A DNA stretch of 64,000 nucleotides, from assembly GCA_035710515.1 (NCBI GenBank), contig DASTDE010000003.1, positions 124,001 through 188,000 on the forward strand, in the 5' to 3' direction. The translations under genes were made by a program, and so were the position numbers. The notes beneath the pieces were generated by a model. It was given only the letters and a program-made list of their open reading frames with translations, was not told the DNA's origin and searched no databases. The DNA comes from Candidatus Rubrimentiphilum sp. (GTDB lineage Bacteria; Vulcanimicrobiota; Vulcanimicrobiia; Vulcanimicrobiales; Vulcanimicrobiaceae). Of this stretch, positions 60,809 to 64,000 are shown piece by piece. Within the stretch, counting starts at the first letter, position 1, and each line of letters begins with the position of its first letter.

Positions 60809-63595
60809 GTGCGCCTGATTACCACGGTCGCCTTGCTATCCGGCCTTGCCCTGGCGCTCCCAATCCCGTCCCGGGCCGCCGCAAACGGTTCAATCTCCGG
60901 CTCGGTTCGGGACATCGACGGTCGGCCGTTGGCCGCGGCGCGCGTCGTCCTCAGCGGTCCCCAGCGCGCGGCCACGCAGAGCGACTCCGCCGGTGCCTTC
61001 CGCTTCGGCGGTCTGGCACCGGGGACGTACATGGTCAACGCAAACAAGGGCGGCTTTCGCGCGGCCGGCGTCGACGGCATCGCCGTCAACGAGAACGCGC
61101 AGCGCGTCGACCTTGTACTTGAAGCCGCCACGTTCTCAACGCTCAAGCAGATCGCCGAAGTTCGCAGCGTCGCCGGACGGTTCAACGACAGCCCTTCCGC
61201 GATTAGCGTCCTGACGCAGCAGCGCTTCGCCGACACTGGCCTCTTGCAGATCGCGCACGTGCTCGATCAAACGCCGGGCGTCGTTTCGGCGCGGCCCGCG
61301 AGCGCAGACGCGGCCGTTCCCGGTTCGATCACATCGCCGAATCTGCGCGGCGCGCTGGACTATGAAAAAGCCACGCTGCTCGACGGCCGGCCGCTGATCA
61401 ATGGAAGAAACGGCGATTACCCGACGATGCTCGTGAACTCGCTGCTCTTCGACAGCATCGAGGTCGTGGAAGGCCCGACGGCTTACGCGCCGCAGATCAA
61501 CTATGGAATCGGCGGCACGCTGAATTTTCGCACCGGCAATCCGACGCTGCACCGGACCGGACAGGTGATCTACGGACTCGACAACATGTCCGGCTCGTTC
61601 GGGCAGCTCCGCCTTTCGGATACGGTCGCAAACGGACGTCTGGGATATCTTTTCACGATTGCCAGCTACGGCTCGCAGGGACCGCTCAATAATTATCCGA
61701 GTCTCTTTTCGCTGCCGGCCGGCACACGCATTAACGGCGCAGCGGTTTCAGGTTCTACTACGAGCGGAAACCCGATCAACGGCCAGCAAGGCCCGTATCC
61801 GATCGCCGGCGCACTTGGCAATCCGCCGAATGCATACGTTACGCTCGTCGGCTGCTGCCAAGCCGTGAACTCGAGCTTTCTCAATCATGGCGAGTTGGCT
61901 AAACTGCAGTACCGTTTTTCAAGTGCGACGCAACTCACGGTAGCGTATGTGGGCATTCAATCGCAGTACGACGGGCCGGCTGCGGGCTTCACGCAGATTG
62001 GATCGATCTTCGCGCCAACATCGGCGTACTCGGGAACGACCTACGCGCCCGGCCAAACAGTTTTGCTGAACAACCGCACGACGCTTCCGGACCAGCGCCT
62101 CTACGACAACGAGCCGATGTTCGAGGCGGAGCTGCGCACGACGTTACACCAGGATACCGTGCTGGCGCGCTTTTACAGCGCGATTCTCGCGCGCCAAACG
62201 ACGTCCGATTTGAGCGCGCCCTCGGCCAACTACGTAACCGGACCGATCGCGCTTTACGGGACGGCGACCGTCGGCGGTGCCGTAACGGCGTTCAATGGAA
62301 CACCGGCGAACCTGACGATTCCGACGCCATACTCGAACACGGTCGAGCATGACGCACTGCGCGGCATCTCATTCGAGTACGACCATCCGGCCGGACCGAA
62401 CGTCTACACGTTCGCCTTCGATCGCAACTCCTCGCTGACCAACGCCTACTCCGTGACGGGCAGCGCAACGAATCCGCAAGGGAACCTGTCCACCACGATT
62501 GCCGCCGGTACACGCCAGGACTTTACAACCTATCTCCTGCGCGCGCAATTCGCCCTGAACGACAAGACGCAGTTGACGCTGGCGAACTATTTCAACACGT
62601 ACCGCAACACGTACACGCCGCAACTTTCGGGCGGAGACTTCGTCTTTGTGACCAGCACGACGACCCACGACGACCCGCGCCTTGGGTTAACCTACCGCGC
62701 CAATCCGGATCTTTCGGTGCGACTCTCCATGGGATCCGCCATCGCTCCTCCGTATCCCGCGCTTATCGATAACTTGACGCAGACGCCTGCCCAAGTCTAC
62801 ACGACCGGCGCGCAGACGGTAACAATAGGAAACAACTCCGGCGGGCTGCGGCCCGAAACGTCGTTCGGTTACGATCTGGGCGCCGACTGGCGCACACCTT
62901 CGGGCGACATCCTTTCGGTCGACGCGTACCTCACGAATCTACGCAATCAGTTTGTGGCCGTCGTCTATCCGAGCGGCACGACGTACAATCCGCCCGGAAC
63001 AACGGCGCAAGTTCCGGTCTACGTCAGCACGAACCAAAACCTCGCGCAGAGCCGTTTCGAAGGAATCGACGCGACCTGGCGCCGCGATCCGGCGCGCGGG
63101 ATCGGCTACACGTTCTCGATCGCGTTGCAGCGCGCATACGCGTACAATTTGCCCGCGTCGTTTTATTCCAGCGCCGCCGGTCCATACACGACGAACTTGG
63201 GCGTCGTCAACGGAACGAACTTTTATGCGTTCAACGCGCCGTTCTTCAACGGCATATCGAACAAGAGCGAGGCCTACTCGCAAGGGTACGCCGGCATTCA
63301 TGCGCGCGGCGGAAACGGACAGTACGGGGAGTTCGGGTTCACGTTTTACGGCTCGAACAACACGTACAACATTCCCGCATTCATGATTGCGAGCGCTTCC
63401 TACCGTCAGCCGATCTTCGGGCCGGCGCTGGCACTGCAAGTCTCCGCGGACAACATCTTCAACACCGACTCGGGCTCGTATGTCTCGTACGGGGCCGGCA
63501 TCGGCGCGCCGCTGGCAAATGGACAGTTCGGAGTTCGCAGCGCCGTCCCGTACGGGCCGGCGTCGCTGCGCGTGATGCTGGTGCGGAGTCTTTAA
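60809..63595 (+). CDS. TonB-dependent receptor with N-terminal carboxypeptidase regulatory-like domain
   Basis: 928 residues, GTG start, signal peptide (ITTVALLSGLALALPIPSRA). Residues 30-105 are a CarboxypepD-reg-like domain (GSISGSVRDIDGRPLAAARVVLSGPQ). The plug follows: SAISVLTQQRFADTGLLQIAHVLDQTPGV, ATLLDGRPLINGR, SIEVVEGPTAYAPQINYGIGGTLNFRTG. The rest is a barrel of alternating strands with Asn/Ser/Thr-rich loops. It would import a large or scarce nutrient with energy from TonB, whose genes are not in the window. The substrate is unknown; no siderophore or B12 genes are adjacent. Confidence 0.85.
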   Translation: MRLITTVALLSGLALALPIPSRAAANGSISGSVRDIDGRPLAAARVVLSGPQRAATQSDSAGAFRFGGLAPGTYMVNANKGGFRAAGVDGIAVNENAQRVDLVLEAATFSTLKQIAEVRSVAGRFNDSPSAISVLTQQRFADTGLLQIAHVLDQTPGVVSARPASADAAVPGSITSPNLRGALDYEKATLLDGRPLINGRNGDYPTMLVNSLLFDSIEVVEGPTAYAPQINYGIGGTLNFRTGNPTLHRTGQVIYGLDNMSGSFGQLRLSDTVANGRLGYLFTIASYGSQGPLNNYPSLFSLPAGTRINGAAVSGSTTSGNPINGQQGPYPIAGALGNPPNAYVTLVGCCQAVNSSFLNHGELAKLQYRFSSATQLTVAYVGIQSQYDGPAAGFTQIGSIFAPTSAYSGTTYAPGQTVLLNNRTTLPDQRLYDNEPMFEAELRTTLHQDTVLARFYSAILARQTTSDLSAPSANYVTGPIALYGTATVGGAVTAFNGTPANLTIPTPYSNTVEHDALRGISFEYDHPAGPNVYTFAFDRNSSLTNAYSVTGSATNPQGNLSTTIAAGTRQDFTTYLLRAQFALNDKTQLTLANYFNTYRNTYTPQLSGGDFVFVTSTTTHDDPRLGLTYRANPDLSVRLSMGSAIAPPYPALIDNLTQTPAQVYTTGAQTVTIGNNSGGLRPETSFGYDLGADWRTPSGDILSVDAYLTNLRNQFVAVVYPSGTTYNPPGTTAQVPVYVSTNQNLAQSRFEGIDATWRRDPARGIGYTFSIALQRAYAYNLPASFYSSAAGPYTTNLGVVNGTNFYAFNAPFFNGISNKSEAYSQGYAGIHARGGNGQYGEFGFTFYGSNNTYNIPAFMIASASYRQPIFGPALALQVSADNIFNTDSGSYVSYGAGIGAPLANGQFGVRSAVPYGPASLRVMLVRSL

Positions 63596-63598
63596 GCC

Positions 63599-63919
63599 CT
63601 AGCCTTCGTCTCTCGTCTGGCCTTCCAACTTTTCGTAGGCGTCCTGCATCGTGCGCATAATCTGCGAGAAAGTCGTGGCCATCGCGATGGAACCGCGCGC
63701 GAATTGCGCGACGGACTCGCGCAACTTGCCGCCAAGCTCCTCCGAAAGTTGGACGTCGGCTAATCCCACCAGCTCCTGATAGCGGCTGCTGGCCGTGGAG
63801 GCCGCTTCGGTGACCCGTTCGACGGTTGCCAAATACGCGATAATTGCCGAACCGAGATCGGCCACCGCGGTCCGGCCATCCAAAATGCGCAGCCGGATGT
63901 CGCCGTTTTGATCGGACAT
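63599..63919 (-). CDS. Short helical protein of unknown function
   Basis: 106 residues from ATG 63919. Hydrophilic and helix-rich (LGSAIIAYLATVERVTEAASTASSRYQELVGLADVQLSEELGGKLRESVAQFARGS), consistent with a coiled coil or a helical bundle. No signal peptide or family recognised. It ends three bases from the convergent TonB-receptor gene. In this clade similar proteins may occur with gas-vesicle- or phasin-like folds, but that is only a guess. Confidence 0.5.
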   Translation of the reverse strand: MSDQNGDIRLRILDGRTAVADLGSAIIAYLATVERVTEAASTASSRYQELVGLADVQLSEELGGKLRESVAQFARGSIAMATTFSQIMRTMQDAYEKLEGQTRDEG

Positions 63920-63982
63920 GGCCCCGGCGTTCGCTCCGCCGCAAGGTTAGCCTGCGTCCGGATCGGGGAACGCTTCATTTCG

Positions 63983-64000
63983 AAAAGGAGCATCATTTGA
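63983..64000 (+). other. Possible start of a gene leaving the window
   Basis: AAAAGGAG is followed seven bases later by TTG at 63997-63999, a good ribosome site before a permitted start codon. The gene itself would lie beyond the window. Only the spacing supports this. Confidence 0.25.

Noticed and set aside
63760-63996. A 78-codon minus-strand frame at the window end
   Set aside because: It overlaps the 106-residue helical protein in another frame and lacks features; the latter has the better composition.

Overview
The window is about 64 kb of a high-GC bacterial chromosome, densely coded on both strands, with many GTG and TTG starts and heavy use of 1-14 nt gene overlaps. It carries markers of a cell with an outer membrane (a TolC-like channel, a TonB-dependent receptor, a LolA-like protein, lipoproteins) beside features common in actinobacteria and other deep lineages (OpcA, a transaldolase-glucose-6-phosphate isomerase fusion, ClpC, a two-domain NagZ). 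Several Vgb-like or retropepsin-like secreted proteins also occur. This mix, from memory, resembles Candidatus Eremiobacterota (WPS-2) or a neighbouring uncultured phylum. That placement is inference; a 16S or marker-gene tree would settle it. I saw no rRNA, tRNA, CRISPR array, transposase, integrase or phage gene. The only gene-free stretch near 300 bases is 31640-31914, and it holds a candidate structured RNA.

Layout. 1-8830: cmk (cut by the window edge) diverges from radA-ftcD-DUF1003-M16 protease-aldehyde dehydrogenase-membrane protein, a tightly overlapping run. 8974-11819: a Vgb-like lipoprotein with a structured leader and a terminator, a small membrane protein, an F420/NADP-oxidoreductase-like protein and dapD. 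11894-20976: a complete pentose-phosphate operon (tkt, tal-pgi fusion, gnd, zwf, opcA, pgl). 20968-25201 (minus): a LolA-like protein, a TetR regulator, an EmrA-like adaptor and a TolC-like channel behind a palindromic operator, with no inner-membrane pump. 25308-26108: a class A beta-lactamase-fold protein. 26116-31639 (minus): a histidine-utilisation operon hutH-hutU-hutI between two secreted proteins; the pathway's formiminotransferase (ftcD) lies near the other end of the window. 31640-34869: candidate RNA, WYL regulator, a large secreted protein and a small membrane protein. 35003-40549: clpC, a sufT-like gene, small secreted proteins and a diguanylate cyclase. 40604-47512: a propionyl-CoA/methylmalonyl-CoA module (carboxyltransferase, biotin carboxylase, mutase large subunit, epimerase) with fabI and a Tat-exported DsrE-like protein inserted. 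47503-49723: flavin reductase, divergent polysaccharide deacetylase, secreted protein. 49785-57724 (minus): a seven-gene, fully overlapping cell-wall-recycling operon (ABC ATPase, nagZ, class C hydrolase, anmK, GlcNAc-kinase-like, murQ, DUF4127). 57741-64000: small secreted proteins, a two-lobe retropepsin-like protease, a pterin dehydratase, a TonB-dependent receptor and a short unknown.

The most striking signals are two. First, a short dispersed repeat family (core CCTTCGACAGGCTCA followed by a GGATGACA- or CCATGACA-type end) occurs at nine places. It lies in frame inside radA, hutI, the biotin carboxylase gene and a small carboxylase-associated gene, and at one convergent junction it supplies the stop codons of both genes. 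Second, the 31.7-31.9 kb region folds on paper into a closed multi-hairpin RNA that I cannot match to any riboswitch consensus I remember. A third lead is the DUF4127 protein locked into a murein-recycling operon.
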